63,421 bases of DNA from Geothrix sp. (GTDB lineage Bacteria; Acidobacteriota; Holophagae; Holophagales; Holophagaceae): NCBI GenBank assembly GCA_019449415.1, contig JAGRPP010000025.1:1-63421 (forward strand). Reading direction: 5' to 3'. Position 1 is the first letter of the stretch; each line of letters begins with the position of its first letter. The notes beneath the pieces were generated by a model, which saw only the letters and a list, made by a program, of their open reading frames with translations, did not search any database and had not been told where the DNA came from. Position numbers and translations under genes: made by a program. Shown one piece after another: positions 17,806 through 26,672 of this stretch.

Positions 17806-19140
17806 ATGTCCCCAGCCTTCATGTTCTGGATCCAGTTCGTACTCGTGCTCACGGCCATCCTCCTGGGCATCCGGAAGGGCGGCGTGGCGTTGGGCCTCAT
17901 CGGCGGCCTGGGCGTGGCCGTGCTGGTGCTCGGCTTCCGCGTGGCTCCAGGCACGCCCCCCATCGATGTGATGCTCATCATCCTCGCGGTGGTGACCGCG
18001 TCGGCCACCTTGCAGGTCGCGGGCGGCCTCGACTACCTGGTGCAGCTGACGGAGCGCCTGCTCCGCGCCCACCCCAAATATGTGACCATCCTGGCGCCCC
18101 TCTCCACCTTCTTCCTCACGGTCTGCGTCGGCACGGGACATGCGGTCTACGCGCTGCTGCCGGTCATTTCCGATGTGGCCCTGAAGACCCGGATCCGCCC
18201 CGAGCGGCCCATGGCCATCTCAAGCGTGGCCTCCCAGATGGGGATCACGGCCAGCCCCGTGGCCGCCGCCGTCACCACCTTCCTGGCCATGGCCGCGAAA
18301 AACGGCCATCCCGTGGGCCTCTTCGACATCATCCGCATCACCCTGCCCGCCGGCATCATCGGCGTGCTGGCCGCCGCCGCCTGGAGCTTCAACCGCGGCA
18401 AGGAGCTGGATGAGGACCCCGAGTTCCTGGAGCGCATGAAGGATCCCGAGTTCGCCAAGGCCCTGGACGCCAATGTGACCACCCTGGGCATGGAGATCCC
18501 CTTCACCGCAAAGCTCTCCGTGGGCCTCTTCTTCGCCGGCGTGCTGACCATCATCCTCATCGCCATGAAGCCCAGCCTCCTGCCCCTGGTGAACGGCAAG
18601 GTCGTGCCCATGACCACCGTGGTGCAGATCATCATGCTGGCCTTCGGCTCGTTCATCCTCTTCGCCACCAAGGTGAAGGCTCCCGACATCGCCCGCTCCA
18701 GCGTCTTCATCGCAGGCATGATCGCCGTCGTCTCCATCTTCGGCATCGCATGGATGAGCGAGACCTTCATCAAGGCCAACGAGAGTTACCTGGTGGCCAA
18801 CATCAAGACCATGGTGCAGGTAGCCCCCTGGACCTTCGCCCTCGCCATGTTCGCCGTGTCCGCTTTCGTGAAGAGCCAGGCCGCCACGCTCACCATCATG
18901 CTGCCCTTCGGCTACGCCCTGGGCCTGCCCACGCCGCTGCTGCTCAGCCTCATCCCTGCCAGCTACGCCTACTTCTTCTTCGCCTTCTACCCCAGCGACC
19001 TCGCCGCCATCAACATGGACCGCACCGGCACCACGCGGATCGGCAAGTACCTGCTCAACCACAGCTTCATGATCCCCGGCCTCATCGGGGTCAGCGTCTC
19101 CACCTGCGTCGCCTACGGGTTATCGAAGATCCTGGGCTGA
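17806..19140 (+). CDS. dcuB: Anaerobic C4-dicarboxylate transporter, DcuA/DcuB family
   Basis: A 444-residue inner-membrane carrier matching DcuB length, exchanging or taking up fumarate, malate, aspartate and succinate. The sequence LSTFFLTVCVGTGHAVYALLPVI and ISSVASQMGITASPVAAAVTT are Dcu hallmarks, and about ten hydrophobic helices are visible. The ATG at 17806 is chosen because AAAGGAGAA lies nine bases upstream; the upstream ATG at 17779 lacks this. It faces a DASS-type carrier across a shared terminator, and a malate/tartrate dehydrogenase lies beyond, suggesting a C4-dicarboxylate module. Assignment to DcuB rather than DcuA is tentative. Confidence 0.88.
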   Translation: MSPAFMFWIQFVLVLTAILLGIRKGGVALGLIGGLGVAVLVLGFRVAPGTPPIDVMLIILAVVTASATLQVAGGLDYLVQLTERLLRAHPKYVTILAPLSTFFLTVCVGTGHAVYALLPVISDVALKTRIRPERPMAISSVASQMGITASPVAAAVTTFLAMAAKNGHPVGLFDIIRITLPAGIIGVLAAAAWSFNRGKELDEDPEFLERMKDPEFAKALDANVTTLGMEIPFTAKLSVGLFFAGVLTIILIAMKPSLLPLVNGKVVPMTTVVQIIMLAFGSFILFATKVKAPDIARSSVFIAGMIAVVSIFGIAWMSETFIKANESYLVANIKTMVQVAPWTFALAMFAVSAFVKSQAATLTIMLPFGYALGLPTPLLLSLIPASYAYFFFAFYPSDLAAINMDRTGTTRIGKYLLNHSFMIPGLIGVSVSTCVAYGLSKILG

Positions 19141-19156
19141 GGCCCCCTCCCCTCCG

Positions 19157-19184
19157 AAAAAGCCCCGCGGCTGCGGGGCTTTTT
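19157..19184. terminator. Bidirectional terminator between the two dicarboxylate carriers
   Basis: A 12-bp perfect stem (aaaaagccccgc / gcggggcttttt) with a ggct loop. The A5/T5 arms allow termination from both directions. Confidence 0.92.
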
Positions 19185-19199
19185 CGTGAGTGGGGAAAC

Positions 19200-20957
19200 C
19201 TACCAGAGACCCAGCACCTTCCACCACAGGCCGCCCAGGCCCACCCAGATGAGGATGTTCACGAGGCTCACGATGAGCCCGGTCCGCCACCAGGTGCCCA
19301 GTTCCACATAACCCGTTCCGAACAGCACCGGTGCCGGACCCGTCCCGTAGTGGGTCATGCCTGCGAAGAGGTTGCTGAAGAAGGCCAGCACCAGGGCGGC
19401 CAGTACCGGAGGTGCCCCGGCCACGATGGAGACGCCGAGGAAGGCCGCGTACATCGAGGCCACATGGGCCGTATTGCTGGCAAAGAAGTAGTGGCTGTAG
19501 AAGTAGACCAGCGCCAGCACCAGGAAGGCGGCGATCCAGCCCTTGCCCGCCACCATGCCGCCCATGGTCTTGCTGAACCATGGCACCATGCCCAGCTTGT
19601 TGAGGAAGCTGGCCATCATCACGAGGGCCGCGAACCACACCAGGGTGTCCCAGGCGCCGGTCTCGGCCTTGATGTCCTCCCAGTTCAGGACTCCGCTCAG
19701 GAGCAGCACCGCGAGACCCGCCAGGGCGGAAGTGGTGGGATTGAGGTCGCCCAGCTGCTTCGCGAAGATCCAGAGCACCAGCAGCATCACGAAGACGCCC
19801 AGCATCATCCACTCCTGGCGCTTGATGGGCCCCAGGTCGCGCAGATGGCCCTTGGCCATCTCCACGGCCTCCGGCGTCTCCGTGATCTCGGGGCGGTGGA
19901 GCCGGTAGATCAGGAAGGGCACCAGGAGCAGGGCCACCACGCCGGGCACAAGGGCCGCGAGGGCCCACCCGCCCCAGGTGATGTTCACCTTGAGGTCGCC
20001 CGCGAGCTTCTGGGCCAGCGGATTGGCGGCCATGGCGGTGAGGAACATGGCGCTGGTGATGCAGTTCACCTGGTAGGCGGTCAGCGTGAGGAACGAGCCC
20101 ATCTTCCGGGCGCTGGCGTCGCCGGGGTTGCTGCCGTAGGCGCGGGCCAGCGAGGCCATGATGGGCATGACGATGCCGCCGCCCCGGGCGGTGTTGCTGG
20201 GAATGGCCGGCGCCAGCACCAGGTCCGTGGCCGCCAGGCCGTAGCTGAGGCCCAGGGTCCGCTTGCCGAGCAGGGCCATGAAGGTGTAGGCGATGCGGGC
20301 GCCGAGGCCCGTCTTGATGAAGCCCCGGGAGATGAAGAAGGCCAGCACGATCAGCCAGATCACCACATCCGAGAAGCCGCTCATGGAATCCGCGATGCCG
20401 AGGGTGCCCGTGAGGGCCGTCACGGCGATGCCGATCATGGCCACCGCCCCCATGGGCAGCGCCTTGACGATGATGCCGACGATGGTGGTGACGAAGATGG
20501 CGAAGAGGTGCAGCCCCTTCACCCAGTCGGCCTTCCGCTTGGCTTCGGCATCGGCCTTGGCCTTGGCCTCCGCTTCGGCTTTCACCTTCGCATCGGCTTC
20601 CGCCTTCGCTTTGGCCTCGACCTCGACCCTGGCCTTGGCTTCAGCCTCCGCCTTCACCTTGGCCTCCAGCTGGGCCTTGGTCAGCGGCTTGGCCGGCGCC
20701 GGAGCCGCCACTGGGGTTGGCGTGGCCACCGCCGAAACGGGCTTGATGGGGGGCTTGGCGGGCACCATTGGAGCGGGCTTGGCCGCCGCAGGCTGGCCCG
20801 TGAAGAGCTTGGCGTCCGGCACGGACATCAGGCGAGGCAATCCAAAATACAGGAGCAGACCCAGGAGGGCGGTCGCGAGGGTTGGCACCAGCCTGGCGCC
20901 CTGCCAGCCGGACGAGCCTCCGGCCGGGGCCGTTCCGGAAACGGGCTCATGGCTCAT
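19200..20957 (-). CDS. DASS-family sodium/dicarboxylate symporter with a large charged insert
   Basis: A 585-residue divalent-anion:Na+ symporter of the CitT/TtdT/SdcS type. After a first membrane segment (residues 22-45) the family normally continues directly into W-x-LFAIF-T-IVG; here residues about 52-143 are inserted, first Pro/Ala-rich (55-90), then a Lys/Ala/Glu heptad-like helix (94-143). The core resumes at [20 protein letters not shown]. Family motifs follow: [18 protein letters not shown] (the SNT substrate/Na+ motif) and, near the C-terminus, [15 protein letters not shown]. It is divergent from the dehydrogenase gene. The reading frame is continuous and base composition fits. Confidence 0.9.
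   Translation of the reverse strand: MSHEPVSGTAPAGGSSGWQGARLVPTLATALLGLLLYFGLPRLMSVPDAKLFTGQPAAAKPAPMVPAKPPIKPVSAVATPTPVAAPAPAKPLTKAQLEAKVKAEAEAKARVEVEAKAKAEADAKVKAEAEAKAKADAEAKRKADWVKGLHLFAIFVTTIVGIIVKALPMGAVAMIGIAVTALTGTLGIADSMSGFSDVVIWLIVLAFFISRGFIKTGLGARIAYTFMALLGKRTLGLSYGLAATDLVLAPAIPSNTARGGGIVMPIMASLARAYGSNPGDASARKMGSFLTLTAYQVNCITSAMFLTAMAANPLAQKLAGDLKVNITWGGWALAALVPGVVALLLVPFLIYRLHRPEITETPEAVEMAKGHLRDLGPIKRQEWMMLGVFVMLLVLWIFAKQLGDLNPTTSALAGLAVLLLSGVLNWEDIKAETGAWDTLVWFAALVMMASFLNKLGMVPWFSKTMGGMVAGKGWIAAFLVLALVYFYSHYFFASNTAHVASMYAAFLGVSIVAGAPPVLAALVLAFFSNLFAGMTHYGTGPAPVLFGTGYVELGTWWRTGLIVSLVNILIWVGLGGLWWKVLGLW
20529..20804 (-). repeat. Low-complexity Pro/Ala then [12 protein letters not shown] coding repeat
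   Basis: The DNA encoding residues 52-143 of the DASS carrier is built from imperfect repeats of gcttcggc/gccttggcc-like units, giving a Lys-Ala-Glu-Ala helical repeat. Such tracts can expand or shrink by slippage, so length may vary between strains. Confidence 0.7.
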
Positions 20958-21038
20958 AAGGAGCCTCCATGGTTAGGATGGGGTGGGATTTCGGTGCGTA
21001 GTCTACCCCTCAGTCGCATAGTGTGAAGAGGTATCTGA

Positions 21039-21049
21039 GCTACGATTCC
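21039..21049 (+). promoter_or_regulatory. Candidate extended -10 element of the malate/tartrate dehydrogenase gene
   Basis: A second copy of gctacgattcc, identical to the one before the dcuB-type gene and placed similarly upstream of the start. It lies in the 147-base divergent gap shared with the DASS carrier. Confidence 0.4.
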
Positions 21050-21104
21050 GCCGAATTCGCACGCCAATTGGATACATTTGCAGGTTTCTTCACAGGAGGA
21101 CGCC

Positions 21105-22160
<1,056 letters not shown>

Positions 22161-22223
22161 CTTCATCGAGACAAACTCAGTCGCCTATACTGTTCCGGCC
22201 TTCCCCCATGTCCCGGGGCCACT

Positions 22224-24452
22224 ATGTCCATGGTGACCGTCCTCTCCTGCTGGGCCATCCAGGCTGAAAAGCGCCGCCGGCTTCTCGGGAGGCCCCTGGC
22301 CCTGGTCGCGGCGGGCCTTCTGCTGGCCGCGGCCCTGGCCTGCGGGAGCCGGAACGGCGGGACTCAGGCCGCCGCCCCCGCCCCGACGCCGGCCCCGACC
22401 ATCGGGTACTTCAGCGCGCCCTCCTACCTTCTCGGCGGCTCCTCCTCCGCCCAGCTGGCCTGGCAGGTCACCGGGGCCACCAGCCTGACCCTCGACCAGG
22501 GGATCGGAACCGTCACCGGTAGCACCTGCTGGGTTCATCCCAACCAGACCACCACCTACACCCTGACGGCCAGCAATGCCGGCGGGAGCGTCAGCGCCAC
22601 CTGCACGCTGACGGTCTGCCCGGCGACCGCCGGTGCCACCAGCCTGCTGGCGAGCATCCCCAATGCACCCGTCGTCGATGGACCCGCGGCCTTCGCCAGG
22701 TTCAGCTACACCTCGGCCGTGGTGGCGGACCCCTCCGGCAACCTGCTCATCGCCGACTACGGGAACCGGGCCATCCGCATGCTCTCGCCCCAGGGCCTGG
22801 TGTCGACGCCGCTCCCCGCCCTGCCCCAGGGAGGCCCGTCGTACATGACCATGGGGCCCTCCGGGAATGTCTATTTCTTCGTGGGATCCTCGCTGTGCCG
22901 CTTCAAGCCCGGGGGCGCGCTGGCCACCCTGGCGGGCGTTCCCGACCAGGTGGGAAGCGCCGATGGCGTGGGGGCCTCGGCCCTGTTCAACTACCCCAAG
23001 GGCCTGGCCGTGGACGCCGCCGAGAACATCTATGTGGCGGACACCGGAAACCACACCATCCGGCTGGTCACGCCCCAGGGGCAGGTGAGCACCCTCGCCG
23101 GATCGCCCGGGCTGACGGGACGCATCGATGGGGCCGGGATTTCGGCCCGGTTCGTCCGGCCGAGCGGGCTCGTGGTGGATGCCTCCGGCAGCCTCCTCGT
23201 GGTGGACAGCGGCAACTGGGCCGTCCGGTCGATCACCCCTGGAGGCGTCGTCACCACCCGCGCCCCCTGGCCGACCACCCTGCCCCTCTGGAATCCCAAC
23301 GCCCTGGCGCTCGGCCCCGACGGCAACCTCTTCGTGGGCGGGGAGAACGCCATCGCCAGGATCTCCCCGGCGGGCGCGGTCTCGATCTTCGCCGGCGCGG
23401 AAGGGAAATTGGGCTGGGTCGATGGTCCCGGGGCCACGGCCAGGTTCTCCACCATCTCCGGGTTGACCGTGGATGCCGCGGGGCAGGTGCTGGTCGCCGA
23501 CTACCAGAACAGCGCGATCCGCGCCATCAAGCCCGATGGCGAGGTGACCACCCTGGTGGGCCAGCGGAGGCCCGCCCTCTTCGGTCCCGTGAACTTCGGC
23601 ATGGACGCCGCGGGCAATGTCTTCCTCCCCGCCAGCAACAACACGATCCTGAAAATCACCCCCGCGGGCACCGTCAGCACCTACGCCGGAGTCCCCAACC
23701 AGAGCGGAGCCCTCGACGGACCGGCCTCCCAGGCCCTGTTCGGCGCGGCCGTGAGCACGGCTGTCGACGGGTCCGGCAATGTCTTCGTCACGGATGCCCT
23801 GAACGGGACCCTTCGGAAGATCACGCCCGCCGGACAGGTCACGACGGTGGCCGGCGCGGCCGGTCAGACGGGGACGCAGGACGGCCTGGGCTCCCAGGCC
23901 CGGTTCACCGCGCCCGCAGGGCTCGCCGCCGATGCCCAGGGCAACCTCTATGTGACCGACGGCAATGCCATCCGGCGCATGGGCCCCGATGGCCTGGTCA
24001 CCACCCTGGCCGGAATGGCCGGTCAGGCCGGGTTGACCGACGGCATCGGCGCCTCTGCGAGGTTCGACCATCCCTACGGCCTCGCCGTGGATCCAACAGG
24101 CATCCTCTTCGTGGCGGACTTCGGCAATGCCGCCATTCGCCGAATCAGCCCCGAGGGAGGGGTGACCACCCTCCGGTTCACCCTGGGCAGCGCGGGCAGC
24201 GCCAGCGTGGCGGATGTGGGCAAGCTTCTCTACGCCCCATCCGGCATCGCCGTGGACCGCAACGGCAACCTCCTCGTCCAGGACATCGGCGGGTGGGGGC
24301 CTTTGCAGATCTCCCCCAGCGGCGTGGCCTGCCGGGTGCCGGTCTTCAACACGCCCGCTACCCTGAACTTCACCGGCTCGGGGCTCGCCTTCCGCAATGG
24401 GATCCTCTACAGCGCCTCCGCCTGGGGTGTCCTGCGGCTGAACCTCAACTGA
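22224..24452 (+). CDS. NHL-repeat beta-propeller lipoprotein
   Basis: A 742-residue secreted lipoprotein. The N-terminus ends in a hydrophobic stretch with lipobox LALAC (Cys about 39). An Ig-like segment (about 60-130) is followed by roughly ten NHL repeats with the pattern A-F..P.G.A-VD..GN.YVAD..N..IR.I-P.G.V-TLAG (for example GLAVDAAENIYVADTGN and GLTVDAAGQVLVADYQN). Such propellers bind proteins or glycans, or act as lyases; no catalytic site is evident. The exact start is uncertain because no strong ribosome-binding site precedes 22224. Confidence 0.85.
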   Translation: MSMVTVLSCWAIQAEKRRRLLGRPLALVAAGLLLAAALACGSRNGGTQAAAPAPTPAPTIGYFSAPSYLLGGSSSAQLAWQVTGATSLTLDQGIGTVTGSTCWVHPNQTTTYTLTASNAGGSVSATCTLTVCPATAGATSLLASIPNAPVVDGPAAFARFSYTSAVVADPSGNLLIADYGNRAIRMLSPQGLVSTPLPALPQGGPSYMTMGPSGNVYFFVGSSLCRFKPGGALATLAGVPDQVGSADGVGASALFNYPKGLAVDAAENIYVADTGNHTIRLVTPQGQVSTLAGSPGLTGRIDGAGISARFVRPSGLVVDASGSLLVVDSGNWAVRSITPGGVVTTRAPWPTTLPLWNPNALALGPDGNLFVGGENAIARISPAGAVSIFAGAEGKLGWVDGPGATARFSTISGLTVDAAGQVLVADYQNSAIRAIKPDGEVTTLVGQRRPALFGPVNFGMDAAGNVFLPASNNTILKITPAGTVSTYAGVPNQSGALDGPASQALFGAAVSTAVDGSGNVFVTDALNGTLRKITPAGQVTTVAGAAGQTGTQDGLGSQARFTAPAGLAADAQGNLYVTDGNAIRRMGPDGLVTTLAGMAGQAGLTDGIGASARFDHPYGLAVDPTGILFVADFGNAAIRRISPEGGVTTLRFTLGSAGSASVADVGKLLYAPSGIAVDRNGNLLVQDIGGWGPLQISPSGVACRVPVFNTPATLNFTGSGLAFRNGILYSASAWGVLRLNLN

Positions 24453-24503
24453 TCACTCTCTGCGTTCGCGGCGCGACCTCATTCAATGCTCATCCAATGA
24501 ATG

Positions 24504-25001
24504 TCAGCGGGGCCGGATCGGCCCTGCCGCGGGCGGGCCGCCTTCCTGACGCCGTTTCACCAGGTCCTGGAGCCGCCGTGCGGCCCTGCCGCGCAGGCGG
24601 ATCAAGCGGCCTTCCGGCCCCAGCCGGAACTCGGCGGCACTCATGAAGGCCCATGCGGAGGCATTCGCCTCCTTCTCGATCCGGATCTGGCCCCAGGGGA
24701 TGGAGGCCGGCCCCTGCCACCAGGCAGGCTGGAAGGGAAAGGGCTGCTTCAGGTGCAGGCAGCGCCGCCCCACCTTGAGGGAGATGGGCGAGTGCCCCCG
24801 CAGGGCGCCGAATTCGATCTGCTGCCAGCCCAGGTTCCTCTCAATGGGATCCGTGGGATCAGCCGGGAAGGCCGCGTAGAGGGCGGGCAGGCCCATGAGC
24901 CGGTTGGTGAGCCAGGAAACCAGCAGGAACACCACCGGGATGAGCAGCAGCACGGCGGGCGGTGGCGGCGTTCCCCCCCGCGGGGCGAGCAGCGCCATCA
25001 T
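24504..25001 (-). CDS. Membrane-anchored protein of unknown function
   Basis: A 165-residue protein with a single N-terminal membrane segment (AVLLLIPVVFLLVSWLTNRL, residues 16-35) and a soluble C-terminal domain containing WWQGPASIPWGQIRIEKEAN, ending basic. I do not recognise the family; the domain reads like a small beta-rich PH-type fold, but that is a guess. Its start overlaps the mazG stop by a few bases, so it is cotranscribed with mazG. Confidence 0.65.
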   Translation of the reverse strand: MMALLAPRGGTPPPPAVLLLIPVVFLLVSWLTNRLMGLPALYAAFPADPTDPIERNLGWQQIEFGALRGHSPISLKVGRRCLHLKQPFPFQPAWWQGPASIPWGQIRIEKEANASAWAFMSAAEFRLGPEGRLIRLRGRAARRLQDLVKRRQEGGPPAAGPIRPR

Positions 25002-25789
25002 GGCTTCGCCTTCCGCTTCGCCGCCTGCCAGGCCGCTTCCATCTGATCGAGGTCGCGGTGGTCCCAGCCGCCGGCGACCTGGGCGTCATCCTCCACGGAC
25101 TCGAAGCGCCCCTTGAAGCGGATCATCTGGCGACGCAAGGCAGCATCGGGATCCACCCCCTTCTTCCGGGCCCACTGCATGAGGCTGAAGAGCACATCGC
25201 CGAATTCCTCTTCCACGCGCACGGGATCTGATTCGGCCTGCAGCTCCGCCACCTCCTCCTTCACCTTGTCGAGGACGCCTTCGAGATCCGGCCATTCGAA
25301 GCCCACCTTGGCGCAGCGCCGGCCGATTTCCAGAGCCTCGTCCATGGGGGACATGGAAGCCGGGATGCCCTCCAGCAGCCGGGGCTCCGTCTCGGGCGTG
25401 AGCCCCTTCTCCTCGCGCTTGATGGCGGCCCAGTTGGTAAGCACCTCCTCCGCCCCCGCCACCTCCACCTCGGCGAACACATGGGGATGGCGGCGCACCA
25501 GCTTCTCCACCACCGCCCGCTCCACCTCATGGAGGTCCCAGGCGCCGCGATCCGCCGCCAGCTGGGCGTGGAAGGCGATCTGCAGCCAGAGGTCGCCGAG
25601 TTCCTCGCAGAGGTGGGCTTCCGTGGCGGCGTCCCCGGGCCGGTGCGCCGCCAGCGCGTCGAGTACCTCCGCCGCCTCCTCACGGAGGTAGCGGGCCAAC
25701 GACTGATGGTCCTGCTTCAGATCCCAGGGACAGCCGGTCTCCGGCTTGCGGAGGGCGGCCATGACAGCGCGGAGGGTCGAAGGCGTCAT
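24998..25789 (-). CDS. mazG: Nucleoside triphosphate pyrophosphohydrolase MazG
   Basis: House-cleaning pyrophosphatase hydrolysing NTPs to NMP and pyrophosphate. Two tandem MazG domains are visible: KPETGCPWDLKQDHQSLARY with EEAAEVLDAL and EELGDLWLQIAFHAQLA, then VKEEVAELQAE with EEEFGDVLFSLMQWARK, giving the E-x-x-E...E-x-x-D metal sites. The C-terminal LDQMEAAWQAAKRK is typical. The ATG at 25789 (MTPSTLRAVM) gives 263 residues, the family length; an upstream in-frame ATG at 25846 adds unrelated residues. Confidence 0.95.
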   Translation of the reverse strand: MTPSTLRAVMAALRKPETGCPWDLKQDHQSLARYLREEAAEVLDALAAHRPGDAATEAHLCEELGDLWLQIAFHAQLAADRGAWDLHEVERAVVEKLVRRHPHVFAEVEVAGAEEVLTNWAAIKREEKGLTPETEPRLLEGIPASMSPMDEALEIGRRCAKVGFEWPDLEGVLDKVKEEVAELQAESDPVRVEEEFGDVLFSLMQWARKKGVDPDAALRRQMIRFKGRFESVEDDAQVAGGWDHRDLDQMEAAWQAAKRKAKP

Positions 25790-25892
25790 GGTCCCAGTGT
25801 AGGCGAGAGCCCCCCGGGGGCGTCCGGCCCCGAAAAGCCCTGGCACGAAATACCTGTCTCGACTACTTTCTAGCGATCATCCGAGAGGTCGT

Positions 25893-26672
25893 ATGTCCCG
25901 TGCGTGGTCCCTCCCCCTGGCGCTGTGCCTTCTCCTGCTGCCTGGGGGTGCTTTGAGTGCCCAGGGATTCGCGGACGAGATCCAGGTCTACACCAACGAC
26001 ATCCAGAAACCCGGGAAAGTGGGGCTGGAGCTGCACCTCAACCGGATCCTCCAGGGGCCGAAGGAGGCGCCGCCCGGGCTGCCCTTCAACGGATCCTGGA
26101 ACCTCACCCCCGAGATCTCGTACGGGCTCCTGCCCTCCCTCGACATCGGCCTCTACCTGCCCACGGCCCTCGACACCGACCACCACTACCGGTTCTCGGG
26201 GCCCAAGTTCCGCCTGAAGTGGCTGCCCATCCGGGGCGAGGGCGAGGAGGCCGCAGGGCCCTTCCTCGGCCTGAATCTTGAGGTGGCCCGCACGAACCGC
26301 AGCTTCTCCGACCTGCGCTGGGAGACCGAGCTGCGCGGCCTCGCGGGCATCCAGGGCCAGGACTGGCTCCTGGCCGTGAACCCAGTCTTCACCTGGCCGC
26401 TCTCCGACGGCCAGGGGCGCGGCACCCCGGATTTCGCTACGGCCTGGAAGGCCACCTACACCCGGTGGAAGACCGCCGCCCCGGGACTGGAGCTCTACCT
26501 CGACCACGGCCTGCTGAATCAGGTGGACCTCTCGCGGGAACAGAGCCAGCGCCTGTTCCTGACGCTCGATGTGGACCACGGCCCCCTCGTGTTCAATGTG
26601 GGCCTCGGCCGCGGGCTCACCGCCTCATCAGAGCGATGGACCCTCAAGTTCATCTTCGAGTTCGCCTTCTGA
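25893..26672 (+). CDS. Predicted outer-membrane beta-barrel protein
   Basis: A 259-residue exported protein: signal peptide MSRAWSLPLALCLLLLPG, then alternating amphipathic strands and a terminal WTLKFIFEFAF ending in Phe, typical of barrels inserted by BamA. The segment ISYGLLPSLDIGLYLPTALD resembles small transporter-like barrels (the phenol-degradation meta-pathway family). No substrate can be assigned. GAGAGGT precedes the ATG. Its 3' end overlaps the convergent transpeptidase-ligase gene by 45 bases. Confidence 0.7.
   Translation: MSRAWSLPLALCLLLLPGGALSAQGFADEIQVYTNDIQKPGKVGLELHLNRILQGPKEAPPGLPFNGSWNLTPEISYGLLPSLDIGLYLPTALDTDHHYRFSGPKFRLKWLPIRGEGEEAAGPFLGLNLEVARTNRSFSDLRWETELRGLAGIQGQDWLLAVNPVFTWPLSDGQGRGTPDFATAWKATYTRWKTAAPGLELYLDHGLLNQVDLSREQSQRLFLTLDVDHGPLVFNVGLGRGLTASSERWTLKFIFEFAF

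Noticed and set aside
20529..20804. Sequencing or assembly artefact in the DASS repeat
   Set aside because: The frame is preserved and codon and amino-acid patterns are coherent; a real insert is more likely, although repeat length could be misassembled.
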